From assembly GCA_019637955.1 (NCBI GenBank), contig JAHBUS010000004.1:124001-188000 (forward strand): DNA of 64,000 nucleotides, in the 5' to 3' direction. The position numbers were made by a program, and so were the translations under genes. Shown here in pieces: positions 7,427-15,806 of this stretch; position 1 is the stretch's first letter; each line of letters starts with the position of its first letter. Source of the stretch: Pseudobdellovibrionaceae bacterium (GTDB taxonomy: Bacteria > Bdellovibrionota > Bdellovibrionia > Bdellovibrionales > Bdellovibrionaceae). The notes beneath the pieces are model-generated. The model was not told the origin of the DNA, did no database searches, and saw only the letters and a list, made by a program, of their open reading frames with translations.

Positions 7427-10135
7427 ATGTACGAAATGAATAAGAACAAAAGTCGCCCCCCTAACAGACAAAATCATAGCGGGAGCCGCTCGAAGAGCGA
7501 GCTTCAAAACGGAATGATCAAAAGACACCCCGACGGGTTCGGTTTCTTCATTCCCGACGATACCACCCTTCCCGACGTCTACGTCCCGCGCCATGCGATG
7601 AGCGGCGTGATGACCAATGACAAGGTCGCGGTTCGTGTTGAACCTGAACACGGAACCGAGCGCTTTCGCGGTGAGGTCGTTCAGATCCTTGAACGCGGCA
7701 CCAAGAAAATCGTTGGGATCTTCACCCCGCTTCCCAATAGCGGCGGACTGATTAAAGACGAAGGCAAAGGCTGGGGCCAAGATCTCAAGATCAAACCCGG
7801 CCAAACCCAAGACGCCAAAAAGGGCGAACTGGTCGCCGTCGAAATCCTCTCTTACGGAGATGACGGCAAAGAGTTCACCGGCCGCGTGGTGCAAATCATC
7901 GGCAACTCGGCCGATCCCCTCAACGACATCAGCCGGGTCGTGCACACCCTCAACATCCCGTCGGAGTTTTCGCCCCGCGCTTTGAAGGAGGCGAGCTTCT
8001 TAAGCCCTCACGTGGACGAAAAAGACTTTAAAGGACGCAAGGACCTCAGATCTTTGCGTTTCATCACGATCGACGGCGCCACCGCGAAAGATTTCGATGA
8101 TGCGATCTTCATCGAACAAAACGAACGCGGCTTTCTCCTTTATGTCGCCATCGCCGATGTGAGCCACTACGTCCGCCCCGGTAGCGCCATCGACGACGAC
8201 GCGATCGAACGCGGAACCAGCGTTTATTTTCCGAATTTCGTGATCCCAATGCTGCCCGAGATCTTGAGCAACGAGCTCTGCTCGCTCAACCCGCACATTC
8301 CGCGCTTGGCCCTGGTGGCCGAGATGCAAATGGATTTTACGGGTCAGATGCTCGAGACCGACTTTTATGAAGCCGTGATCGAGAGCAAGTCGCGCGTCAC
8401 TTACGGCGAAGCCCAAGAGATCATTGACGGCAATACGGTCGAAAAGCACAAACACGTGGCCGAAGATATCAAACGGGCGGCCGACTTGGCCAAGATCCTC
8501 ATGGCCAAGCGTTTCCGTGAAGGGTCGTTGGATCTCGAGATCCCCGAAACCCAGCTCATGATCGACAGTGCCGGCGTGCCCATCGACGTGATCCGTTCTG
8601 AACGTTTGTTCGCCCACCGCCTGATCGAAGAGATGATGCTCGCGGCGAACGTCGCCGTGGCCAAATTTTTGAGTGGCCAAGAGATTCCGGCGATCTACCG
8701 CATTCACGAATCGCCTAATCCCGATGCCATCGCGCTTCTCGAAAAATACCTGCGCAATTTCGGCGGGAACATCAAATTGGATCAAGGCAAATTGCAAAAA
8801 CGCCTCACCCGCGCCCTGCAAGAGTTTGAAGGAAAACCTGAGGCTCAGGTTTTGAATATCCTGACGTTGCGTTCGATGAGCCAGGCCAAGTACAGCGCCA
8901 ACAACCTGGGCCACTTCGGCTTGGGTTTTGAGTTCTACACGCACTTCACCTCGCCGATCCGCCGTTATCCCGACTTGATCGTTCACCGTTTGGTGAAAAG
9001 CCAGGTGATGAAAAATTCGCCGTACCGCCTGATGGCCGAAGAAGATCTGCAAACGGCCGGGACCATGCTCTCGGCGGCTGAACAGCGCGCGGCCAAGGCC
9101 GAGCGTCAGATTCAGGCGATCAAAAAGGCCCGCTTCATGGAGAAGCACATCGGTGAAGAGTTCGACGGCGTCGTCAGCTCGGTCACCAAGTTCGGCGTTT
9201 TCGTTTTGCTCCGCCAATTCGAAGTCGATGGCCTTGTTCACATGGACAATCTCTCGCGAACCGACCGCTTTGAATTCGACGAAGAAAACCTGCGTCTGGT
9301 CTCGAAGCGCTCGGGATTTAGCTACACCATCGGCGATCCGATCAAAATTCGTGTCGATGCGGCGGACGCCATCGAAGGCAAGATCGATTTCGGCTTGGCC
9401 GATGTTGAGTCGGTCCCACGGGCGTCCCATGAGCGCGATCAACGTCCGCCCCGCAAGGGCCGCGAAAAAGCGAGCCGCGACGACTCGCGCAGCCCTTGGC
9501 AAAAAGACCGCGGACCGCGCCGCGAAGAGCGCGAAAAACCCGCCCCGCGCATGGCCCGTGAAAAACAAAACGAACGCGCCGATCAGGGCCGTTCCGTTCG
9601 CCATGCCGGCAAAGGCGCCGAGCGCTTCATGAAACAAAACGCGCGCGCCTTGGGCGATGTCCCGGATGAATTGGATTTGGATGCAATCCCCGTCGATGAC
9701 CACGCGTCTTCGCTCAAAGAGAACAAGCCGGCCTCGGGAAAATTTGATCCGGGCGCGAAGCTCGAAGAGGCCCTGCGCAAGCGCGGCCTGAAAACGGGCG
9801 GCGCCGATTCGGACCCAGGCTTTGGCTCGGGACCGCAAAAGCTGCAGTTTGGTTTAAAAAATCAGCGCAGCCAATCTCGACTGCCCGATGAAATTATTGA
9901 CCGCCGCCGTGGGCAGCGGCGCGAAGACGACCGTGACCGCGATCGTGAAACCGATCGAGAAAAGAACCGCGGCGAAGATAAGGGCAAATCACAATGGTGG
10001 CCCCGTTCGAAAAGCCAAAATGACGGCGCTTCGAAAAAAGATCAAAAGGGCGCCGGATCCAAGAAAAAGAGCAGCAAGAAGTCCGGTGACAAGTCCCGTG
10101 GACCCAAAGGCGGCGACAAGCGAGGCCGCCGATGA
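7427..10135 (+). CDS. rnr: Ribonuclease R (3'-5' exoribonuclease) with a very long charged tail
   Basis: RNase R degrades structured RNA and takes part in rRNA quality control. The 902-residue protein has an N-terminal cold-shock-like segment (HPDGFGFFIPDD near 26-43). The RNB catalytic core begins at IDGATAKDFDDA (about 215-226), where the conserved Asp residues bind metal. A second core motif is HFTSPIRRYPD near 506. An S1 domain lies near 575-663 (FDGVVSSVTKFGVFV). From about 665 to the end it carries a Lys/Arg/Glu/Asp-rich low-complexity tail of nearly 240 residues, much longer than the basic tail of E. coli RNase R. No strong Shine-Dalgarno precedes the ATG. The stop overlaps the ubiB-like start by 4 bases. 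Confidence 0.93.
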   Translation: MYEMNKNKSRPPNRQNHSGSRSKSELQNGMIKRHPDGFGFFIPDDTTLPDVYVPRHAMSGVMTNDKVAVRVEPEHGTERFRGEVVQILERGTKKIVGIFTPLPNSGGLIKDEGKGWGQDLKIKPGQTQDAKKGELVAVEILSYGDDGKEFTGRVVQIIGNSADPLNDISRVVHTLNIPSEFSPRALKEASFLSPHVDEKDFKGRKDLRSLRFITIDGATAKDFDDAIFIEQNERGFLLYVAIADVSHYVRPGSAIDDDAIERGTSVYFPNFVIPMLPEILSNELCSLNPHIPRLALVAEMQMDFTGQMLETDFYEAVIESKSRVTYGEAQEIIDGNTVEKHKHVAEDIKRAADLAKILMAKRFREGSLDLEIPETQLMIDSAGVPIDVIRSERLFAHRLIEEMMLAANVAVAKFLSGQEIPAIYRIHESPNPDAIALLEKYLRNFGGNIKLDQGKLQKRLTRALQEFEGKPEAQVLNILTLRSMSQAKYSANNLGHFGLGFEFYTHFTSPIRRYPDLIVHRLVKSQVMKNSPYRLMAEEDLQTAGTMLSAAEQRAAKAERQIQAIKKARFMEKHIGEEFDGVVSSVTKFGVFVLLRQFEVDGLVHMDNLSRTDRFEFDEENLRLVSKRSGFSYTIGDPIKIRVDAADAIEGKIDFGLADVESVPRASHERDQRPPRKGREKASRDDSRSPWQKDRGPRREEREKPAPRMAREKQNERADQGRSVRHAGKGAERFMKQNARALGDVPDELDLDAIPVDDHASSLKENKPASGKFDPGAKLEEALRKRGLKTGGADSDPGFGSGPQKLQFGLKNQRSQSRLPDEIIDRRRGQRREDDRDRDRETDREKNRGEDKGKSQWWPRSKSQNDGASKKDQKGAGSKKKSSKKSGDKSRGPKGGDKRGRR

Positions 10136-11796
10136 GTTTTGTGACCACTGGCCGGCGCCTGGGTCGCACGATCAAAAATGCGGGACGTCTGCGAACCATC
10201 GTGGGCGTCTTCGCGAAGCACGGCTTTTCGAATGTCGCCGAGCGGATCAAGCTTGGACGTTTTCTCATCGAGCGCCTTTCGGCGGCCGACAATATTGACC
10301 AGCTCTCAGTCCCCGAACGCATCCGCATGTCGTTTGAGGAGCTTGGACCCACCTTCGTCAAACTGGGACAGCTCCTGGCCACCCGTCCCGATTTGGTTCC
10401 CGAAGACTGGGTGCAAGAGTTTTCCAAACTTCACGATCAGGTCGCCTCGGTTCCGTTTTCGCAGCTTGAAAGCGTCTTGGCCGAGGAGCTCGGTCCGGAT
10501 TGGCGCAAAAATTTCTTGAATGTCGACCCCGAACCGCTCGGCGCGGCCAGCATCGCGCAAGTGCACCGCGCGCAGCTGGTTGACGGGACCGAGGTGGTCC
10601 TTAAAATCCAGCGTCCCGGCATCCTGCAAAAGATCCGCGACGATTTGAACGTCCTGTATTTTTTGGCCGAGCTCCTGCACACCTACGTTCCCGAAACTCA
10701 TCCCTTCAATCCGCTCGGGGTCGTGGACGAGTACTTCAAGACTTTGGATCTCGAAACGAATTTCGTCGTCGAGGCCAACAATATCCGCCGGTTCACCGAG
10801 AACTTCGCTTCGGACCCCGACGTTAAAATTCCCAAAGTTTATCTGGATCTCACCTCCGAGCGCGTTCTGGTGATGGAAGCCCTGAACGGGATTCCGCTCA
10901 GTTCGGATGAGGCGCTCAAACAACCGGGCGTGAATCCCGACGAATTGATCCGCAAGGGCCTGCGCGTTTACCTGAAAATGGTTTTCCAAGACGGGCTTTT
11001 TCATGGAGACCTGCACGCGGGCAACTTTTTCGTCATGCCCGACAATAAAATCGGCCTGATCGACTTTGGCGTCGTCGGACGCTTGAATTCCAAAACTCAA
11101 TCTTCGATCGCGGCGATGCTGGTCGCGTTGGCGCGAGAGGATTACGACCGCCTGGCTTACGAGTATATCGATCTCGCGCCATTCACGGATCAAATCCAGG
11201 CGGACCTGTTCGCGCGCGACCTGCGCAATCTGATCGCGCCTTTCTACGGACTGACGCTCAAGAACGTCAATATCGGCAAGGTTCTGCTCGGATCTTCGGC
11301 GATCGCGGCCCGGCACCACTTGGCGGTGCCGACCGAACTGATGCTGTATTTTAAGTCGCTCGTGACCATCGAGGCGATGGGCCGAAGAATCCAGAAAGAT
11401 TTTGATTTCTTGGCGTACAGCCTGCAGTTCGCGGGCGAACTGATTAAAACTCAGTACGATCCCACCAAGGCCTTCGAAGAGGTGGCCCGCGTGGCCAGAG
11501 ACTCGCAGCACCTGCTGCGGGACCTGCCCCGTCAGATTCACTTTTACTTGCGCAAGGTGAACAGCCCTCAGTACTCATTTCGAGTGAACCTCGAAAATCT
11601 CGATGAGATGAAGAGGGGCGTTGAGACGTCTTTCAAACTTTTGTTTTTGGGAATCGTGATCGGGTCGCTGGTTTTAAGCTCTTCGATCTTGGCCGCGAAT
11701 CACCCCGACAACTCGATTCCCACGCTCGCGACGGTGGGCTACTCGATCGCGGCGGTCTTGGGATTTTTTGCCTTTATCAACTACATCAGGAAGTGA
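10132..11796 (+). CDS. ubiB: UbiB/AarF/ABC1-family atypical kinase
   Basis: 554 residues. UbiB-type proteins support isoprenoid quinone biosynthesis as membrane-bound ATPases or kinases. The hallmark KxGQ motif is present as FVKLGQLLATRPDLVP near 73-88, and the Ala-rich nucleotide loop as PLGAASIAQVHRAQ near 136-150. The catalytic-loop region reads FHGDLHAGNFF near 291, and the metal-binding motif GLIDFGVVG near 305. Two hydrophobic helices close the protein (about 505-550), the usual membrane anchor. It starts inside the last codons of rnr (ATGA overlap), so the two genes are co-transcribed. The assignment to UbiB proper, rather than another ABC1 paralogue, is less sure than the family. Confidence 0.88.
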   Translation: MSFVTTGRRLGRTIKNAGRLRTIVGVFAKHGFSNVAERIKLGRFLIERLSAADNIDQLSVPERIRMSFEELGPTFVKLGQLLATRPDLVPEDWVQEFSKLHDQVASVPFSQLESVLAEELGPDWRKNFLNVDPEPLGAASIAQVHRAQLVDGTEVVLKIQRPGILQKIRDDLNVLYFLAELLHTYVPETHPFNPLGVVDEYFKTLDLETNFVVEANNIRRFTENFASDPDVKIPKVYLDLTSERVLVMEALNGIPLSSDEALKQPGVNPDELIRKGLRVYLKMVFQDGLFHGDLHAGNFFVMPDNKIGLIDFGVVGRLNSKTQSSIAAMLVALAREDYDRLAYEYIDLAPFTDQIQADLFARDLRNLIAPFYGLTLKNVNIGKVLLGSSAIAARHHLAVPTELMLYFKSLVTIEAMGRRIQKDFDFLAYSLQFAGELIKTQYDPTKAFEEVARVARDSQHLLRDLPRQIHFYLRKVNSPQYSFRVNLENLDEMKRGVETSFKLLFLGIVIGSLVLSSSILAANHPDNSIPTLATVGYSIAAVLGFFAFINYIRK

Positions 11797-11802
11797 GGTC
11801 CC

Positions 11803-12570
11803 ATGCTTCAAACCCTCGCCTACGAACTCAGTGTTTTGGCCAAAGCGATTCAGCACAAAAACCTGTCGGCCGCGGCGGTGCACGTGGGCCTGAGCCAGCC
11901 GCAACTCTCGCGCCTGGTGGCCAAAATCGAATCCGAACTGAACGTGGTTCTTCTCGACCGTACGGCCCGCCGCAAATCCGGCTGGACGCCGATGGCTCTT
12001 GAGCTTTCGCTGATCTTCACGCGCGGCCTCGGACGCCTTGAAGGCGAAATCATGGCGCTCGCCGAAGAGCGCGACATCACCGAGCTCAGGATCGGCTCGC
12101 TCGAAGGGCTTTCGGGGATTTCGACGCAGTTCGCGAAGTCCTGCTTCGATCAGCTCGGCATGAAGCTGGTGTACCTGGATCTTTTGGATTTCCGCGATCT
12201 CGACTCGCAGTTCTTGAGCGGCAATTTGGATCTGATCTTCACGGTGAAAAGCCCGTCGAAGCAGAAGTACCAAAAAATGATCGAAGTGGGATTCCAGCAA
12301 ATGGAAAAGGTCAACTCCGACCCGAAGACTTTGATTTGCAGCCCCTTCGAATTCGCGGGCCTCGAAAAGCGCGAAGTCGAAGCGGCCTCGCACCTGCTCG
12401 TGAGCAACAGTTTGTCGTTGCGTTCGCAGTGGCTGCACAACTTTGGCGGCGCCGGCACGCTTCCGGTCGACGCCAAAAAAGGACGCGGCAAAGGTCACTA
12501 CTCCATTTACCTGATCGGTTCCGACATCCTCAGCCCCCGCATCTGGGACCGTTTGAAAACTCTTTTCTAG
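11803..12570 (+). CDS. LysR-type transcriptional regulator
   Basis: 255 residues. The N-terminal winged helix-turn-helix is clear: AIQHKNLSAAAVHVGLSQPQ and LSRLVAKIESELNVVLLDR, about residues 15-57. The effector domain is shorter than usual (LysR proteins are near 300), with the first lobe readable (TELRIGSLEGLS, about 91-102) and the C-terminal lobe reduced. GAGG lies 5 bases before the ATG. The gene starts 6 bases after the ubiB stop, so it is likely in the rnr-ubiB operon, which is unusual for a LysR gene. Its target and ligand cannot be inferred. Confidence 0.8.
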   Translation: MLQTLAYELSVLAKAIQHKNLSAAAVHVGLSQPQLSRLVAKIESELNVVLLDRTARRKSGWTPMALELSLIFTRGLGRLEGEIMALAEERDITELRIGSLEGLSGISTQFAKSCFDQLGMKLVYLDLLDFRDLDSQFLSGNLDLIFTVKSPSKQKYQKMIEVGFQQMEKVNSDPKTLICSPFEFAGLEKREVEAASHLLVSNSLSLRSQWLHNFGGAGTLPVDAKKGRGKGHYSIYLIGSDILSPRIWDRLKTLF

Positions 12571-12575
12571 CCTAT

Positions 12576-12611
12576 AAGGTGCCTGCCGGGGTCGCGCCCG
12601 ACCACCTTTTT
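12576..12611 (+). terminator. Palindromic element with a T-run after the LysR gene
   Basis: AAGGTG at 12576-12581 pairs with CACCTT at 12603-12608, and GGTCG at 12590-12594 pairs with CGACC at 12599-12603 (the C at 12603 can serve only one stem). Five T residues follow. It can act as a terminator, and its outer arms match the AAGGTGCC palindrome at 21775, so it may be a decayed repeat of the same family. Confidence 0.4.
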
Positions 12612-12629
12612 GAAACGCGGCGCATTTTT

Positions 12630-13169
12630 ATGAAGAAGACTTTACGAAAAACAAAACGCACGGCTTTGGCTTCCGCCAAGGCTCCACTTTGCGTGTGGGA
12701 TGCGGAGACCCTTCACTTGGCGAGCCAAGTCGGCCGGTTCATTGAGTACTGGGGATTCAAGCGCGTGCACGGCGAAATTTGGACGCTGATCTTTCTGGCC
12801 AAGAACCCCGTGGACGCCACAAGTTTGGTCAAGTGCCTTCAGGTTTCGAAGGCGTTGGTCAGCCTCGCCATCAAGGATCTGCTCGCCTATCAAGTGATCG
12901 AGTACGCCGGTAAGGGCGAGAAGCGCACGGTGTTCTTGCGCTCGACGGCTGACCTGCAAGGCGTGATCATTCAAGTTCTGAAGAAACGCGAAAAAGTGCT
13001 CCTCGACCAAACCAAACTCTCGCTCGAGAAAATCGGACGCAAGTCCATTGAGACCTCGCTCAACGAGGAGCGCCTGATGGAACTCAAAGATCTTGTCTGG
13101 GCAGCCCAGGACTTTCTCGAAGTTCTGATCAACACCAACCTCGATTCAGGTCGATTTCCGAAAGACTAA
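12630..13169 (+). CDS. GbsR/MarR-like transcriptional regulator
   Basis: 179 residues. After a basic N-terminus it has the GbsR-family opening (QVGRFIEYWGFKRVHGEIW, about 31-49). A MarR-like winged helix follows, in which LQVSKALVSLAIKDLLAYQV (about 70-89) is the recognition segment and EYAGKGEKRTVFL the wing. Members of this family repress osmolyte uptake or other transport genes in several bacteria. Here there is no transport gene beside it, so the target is unknown. The ATG at 12630 is chosen because conservation begins soon after it. An upstream in-frame extension lies in the LysR gene and is rejected. Confidence 0.78.
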   Translation: MKKTLRKTKRTALASAKAPLCVWDAETLHLASQVGRFIEYWGFKRVHGEIWTLIFLAKNPVDATSLVKCLQVSKALVSLAIKDLLAYQVIEYAGKGEKRTVFLRSTADLQGVIIQVLKKREKVLLDQTKLSLEKIGRKSIETSLNEERLMELKDLVWAAQDFLEVLINTNLDSGRFPKD

Positions 13170-13177
13170 CCTCTGAA

Positions 13178-13198
13178 GGTGTCGAACTTGTCGACATC
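13178..13198. repeat. Small palindrome, possible decayed repeat
   Basis: TGTCGA at 13180-13185 and TCGACA at 13191-13196 flank a 5-base loop, preceded by CTCTGAAGG. The same CTCTGAAGGTG run precedes the perfect palindrome at 21775, which suggests a shared origin. Confidence 0.35.
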
Positions 13199-13268
13199 GG
13201 GGCGGGTCATCTTTTCAACACGGACTTCAAATCTCGAAAACGCCGTCTCGACATGGCAAATTGAATCC

Positions 13269-13343
13269 ATGTCGATGACCAAAAGCCGCCATTTGATGAT
13301 CTTCGGTGTCTACGCAATCGCGCTGCTGATAGCCGCCGTCTAG
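13269..13343 (+). CDS. Possible 24-residue single-span membrane peptide
   Basis: A short frame encoding a basic N-terminus (SMTKSRH) and then a hydrophobic stretch (LMIFGVYAIALLIAAV) to the stop. It fills the gap before the flagellin terminator. No ribosome site is seen before the ATG, so it may be chance. It is listed because its shape resembles the better supported mini-gene at 55569. Confidence 0.18.
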   Translation: MSMTKSRHLMIFGVYAIALLIAAV

Positions 13344-13351
13344 CCTTGAAA

Positions 13352-13381
13352 TATAAAAAAGGCTTCTCCATTGGAGAAGCC
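13352..13381 (-). terminator. Flagellin terminator (minus strand)
   Basis: GGCTTCTCC (13361-13369) and GGAGAAGCC (13373-13381) around a 3-base loop, followed on the minus strand by TTTTTTATA. It lies downstream of the flagellin gene that ends at 13473. Confidence 0.8.
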
Positions 13382-13388
13382 GCTCAAT

Positions 13389-13425
13389 GGGCAGAACGTG
13401 AACCACGTTCTGCCCTTTCTATTTT
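13389..13425 (+). terminator. Hairpin with weak T-run
   Basis: A 12-base perfect stem (13389-13400 with 13404-13415, loop of 3) followed by TTTCTATTTT. It could stop plus-strand transcription from the GbsR side. A further small stem (CGCCCC/GGGGCG at 13428-13442) follows. Three stems in 80 bases between convergent units is a strong insulating arrangement. Confidence 0.55.
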
Positions 13426-13472
13426 GCCGCCCCAAAGGGGCGCTCTCATTTTAATGAATAAGAACCGATCGC

Positions 13473-14306
13473 TTAGTTCAGGAGCTTCAATGCCATTTGC
13501 TGGGCATTGTTGGCTTGTCCTAAAACCGAAATTCCGGCCTGGAGCATGATGTTGTTGCGGGTCATCTCCGCCGTTTCCGCCGCGATATCGGCGTCACGGA
13601 TGCGCGAGTTGGCGGCGCTCATATTCTCGTCAGCCACGAGCAGGTTCTGTGAAGTCGAAACCAGCCGGTTCTGAAGAGCACCGAAATTCGCGCGGATACC
13701 GTTGACCGAAGTCATCGCGTCGTCCACCACATTCAAACTCACCTGAGCACCTTGCTTCGTCGAGATCGACTCGGCCATGAGGCCCAAAGCTTCCAGACTT
13801 GAGTTCGCCGCCGCGGCATTGAACGAAATCCGGTCTTTGAAAGCGTCGTTATGCACACCCACTTGGATGTCAATCACGCCGCCCGTGCCGTTCAACAGAT
13901 CATAACCGTTGAAATTCGTCGAATCCGTGATTCGCTGAATCTCTGATTTGAGCTGTTGGTACTCCACATCCAGGAACTTGCGTTCCGTGTCCCCGATCGT
14001 GTCCGACGATGCTTGCACCGCCAGTTCACGCAATCGGATCAAGCTGCTTGAAACTTCGTTTAAGCTTCCTTCCGCCACCTGCACCAGCGAGATTCCATCA
14101 TTCGCGTTGCGGTTGGCTTGTCGGAAACCCCGGATCAGCCCGCGGAGATTTTCGGAGATCGCAAGACCTGCCGCATCGTCAGCCGCTTTGTTGATTCGGA
14201 ATCCTGAACTCAGGCGCTCCATTGAAGTCGCCATCGCTCGGTTCGTGCCTCCCAGATTTTTTTGGGCATTCAGGGAAGCCACGTTGGTCGCAATTCTAAG
14301 TCCCAT
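13473..14306 (-). CDS. fliC: Flagellin (first paralogue)
   Basis: 277 residues, a short flagellin with little or no variable central domain. The N-terminal D0/D1 helices are conserved (GLRIATNVASLNAQKNL, then ERLSSGFRINKAADDAAGLA near 31-50), as is the C-terminal region (NMSAANSRIRDADIAAETAEMT... to MALKLLN). Flagellin is secreted through the flagellar export channel and builds the filament. AGGAGG lies 4 bases before the ATG. The next gene upstream on the same strand is a second flagellin, separated by nearly 500 bases, so each probably has its own promoter. Several flagellin paralogues per genome are normal in Bdellovibrio. Confidence 0.95.
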   Translation of the reverse strand: MGLRIATNVASLNAQKNLGGTNRAMATSMERLSSGFRINKAADDAAGLAISENLRGLIRGFRQANRNANDGISLVQVAEGSLNEVSSSLIRLRELAVQASSDTIGDTERKFLDVEYQQLKSEIQRITDSTNFNGYDLLNGTGGVIDIQVGVHNDAFKDRISFNAAAANSSLEALGLMAESISTKQGAQVSLNVVDDAMTSVNGIRANFGALQNRLVSTSQNLLVADENMSAANSRIRDADIAAETAEMTRNNIMLQAGISVLGQANNAQQMALKLLN

Positions 14307-14407
14307 CTATCCTCCTTGCATCGCACATCCTCCGTGATGTGAAGCCATCCATTTTGGCTTCGGGGACACATTCTATGTCCGAAAAGTTGAACATCTGTTC
14401 TAGCTAT

Positions 14408-14436
14408 CAGATCGGAAAACCGTCGACTTTTTTTGA
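14408..14436 (-). promoter_or_regulatory. Candidate sigma-28-like promoter of the first flagellin
   Basis: On the minus strand a TCAAA element is followed after about 16 bases by CCGATC (14410-14415), about 100 bases before the start codon. CCGATC also stands about 95 bases before the second flagellin gene. This resembles, but does not match fully, the sigma-28 -10 element GCCGATAA. Confidence 0.3.
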
Positions 14437-14759
14437 GTCCAGAACAAAACAAAATGTGAATGAAAAACGAAAAATTTCAGAGAGAAAAAGAGAAGATGGT
14501 TTTGATTTTTTAAAAAAAGAAAAACCGCGAAACGCCGTGTGCGTGCGGATCTCGAGAGATCGAGAGAAGAAAAGAATGACTCATCGCTATACCAAAATGT
14601 AGCAGCTACATTTCGGGAATTGGTTTCCCCTTGGCGAACCAAGGGGAACCATCGCAGGAAACAGAGTCATAGCTCAGCAAGTATCATTGAGGCTTTGAAG
14701 CTGAACAATTCGGTAAGGTGATCGTAAGATCAGTGACCGAGGACGCTCCAGGTTTAAAC

Positions 14760-14782
14760 CACCCGCTCGTCATGAGCGGGTG
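14760..14782 (-). terminator. Hairpin after the second flagellin gene
   Basis: CACCCGCTC and GAGCGGGTG around a 5-base loop, 10 bases past the flagellin stop. The minus-strand tail is GTTTAAACC, a poor T-run, so its terminator role is uncertain. Confidence 0.4.
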
Positions 14783-14791
14783 AGTTCGTTA

Positions 14792-15640
14792 TTAACCTTG
14801 GAATGTCTTGTTCAAGAGGCCAAGTGCAACGTTTGCTGACTGGTTGGCTTGAGCGAGAACCGAAGTTCCGGCCTGAAGCAGAATATTATTTCGTGTCATT
14901 TCCGATGTTTCTTCGGCCACATCCACGTCGCGGATTCGAGAGTTGGCGGCACTCATGTTCTCAACCGAGTTCTGAATGTTGCTCACTGTCGTTTGCAGAC
15001 GGTTCTGCAAGGCACCGAAGTCGGCTCGCATCGCCGAGACGCTCATGATTGCGTTGTCGATCGCCGACAAGGCATTCTGCGCGCTGGCTTTGTCCGCCAC
15101 CGAAGTCAAATTCACACCCAAGGCGGCCGAGTTGGCGTCGGCTTTCGAGGAGTCGAATGAGATTCGATCGATTTCAGGATTGTTTCGAATCCCGACTTGG
15201 AAATCCATGATGGATCCCACCCCTGCCAACAGCTGAGTTCCGTTGAACTCCGTTGCGGCCGAGATACGATCAATCTCCGAAACGAGCTGGTCATATTCCA
15301 CGTTCAGGAACTGACGCTCGACCGGGCCGATCGTGTCGGAAGCGGATTGCACTGAAAGCTCTCGGAGACGGATCAAGATGCTGGACATCTCGTTCATCGC
15401 GCCCTCCGCCACTTGCACCAGTGAAATGCCGTCGTTGGCGTTGCGGACCGACTGTTTCAGACCGCGGATTTGCGAACGGAGATTCTCCGAGATCGCGAGT
15501 CCGGCAGCGTCGTCGCCCGCACGGTTGATTCGGTAACCCGATGACAGCTTTTCCAAGCTCTTATCGAGACCGAGCTTCGTATTCCACAACACACGTTGCG
15601 AATTGAGCGAAGCCGTATTCGTATTAATGCGTAACCCCAT
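14792..15640 (-). CDS. fliC: Flagellin (second paralogue)
   Basis: 282 residues, clearly homologous to the flagellin at 13473. It has the same N-terminal D0/D1 text (GLRINTNTASLNSQR, EKLSSGYRINRAGDDAAGLA near 31-50, NANDGISLVQVAEGA near 67-81) and the same C-terminal text (VENMSAANSRIRDVDVAEE and NKTFQG at the end). It differs in the central 130-200 region. GGAGGAGG lies just before the ATG. The two genes are tandem on the minus strand and probably arose by duplication. A hairpin follows at 14760. The two paralogues probably contribute distinct filament segments, as in Bdellovibrio, but order and amount cannot be read from sequence. Confidence 0.95.
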   Translation of the reverse strand: MGLRINTNTASLNSQRVLWNTKLGLDKSLEKLSSGYRINRAGDDAAGLAISENLRSQIRGLKQSVRNANDGISLVQVAEGAMNEMSSILIRLRELSVQSASDTIGPVERQFLNVEYDQLVSEIDRISAATEFNGTQLLAGVGSIMDFQVGIRNNPEIDRISFDSSKADANSAALGVNLTSVADKASAQNALSAIDNAIMSVSAMRADFGALQNRLQTTVSNIQNSVENMSAANSRIRDVDVAEETSEMTRNNILLQAGTSVLAQANQSANVALGLLNKTFQG

Positions 15641-15776
15641 AACTCCTCCTCCTTGAAGATCCCGGCCCTCATTCCTTGAGTTCCGGCGAGTCCTTATGAC
15701 TCGAATGGGTAAATCCCCTTGCTTACTCTTCTGATCGGGAGGTCTGAGAAATCCTAAAGTGAGACTTTCTCATTTT

Positions 15777-15806
15777 TGGAAAAACTGGACCGAAGTTGCG
15801 TTCGGT
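15777..15806 (-). terminator. Terminator of the thioredoxin-like gene
   Basis: ACCGAA (15789-15794) and TTCGGT (15801-15806) around a 6-base loop. On the minus strand the stem is followed by CCAGTTTTTCC. It begins right after the stop of the gene at 15807. Confidence 0.55.

Larger units (their letters stand above)
14307..14791. other. Long intergenic region between the flagellin genes, with inverted repeats
   Basis: About 485 bases without a convincing gene. It holds a small stem in the flagellin leader (GAAGCC 14341-14346 with GGCTTC 14356-14361) and an A-rich stretch at 14450-14580. It also has a GTAGCAGCTAC palindrome near 14599-14609, a strong 12-bp inverted repeat at 14622-14650 (TCCCCTTGG/CCAAGGGGA around CGAA) and a further stem at 14760-14782. 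The central repeats have no T-run, so they are not obvious terminators. Confidence 0.5.

Noticed and set aside
8000-9838. A 612-codon frame opposite rnr
   Set aside because: rnr is certain on the plus strand. The antisense frame has no domain.
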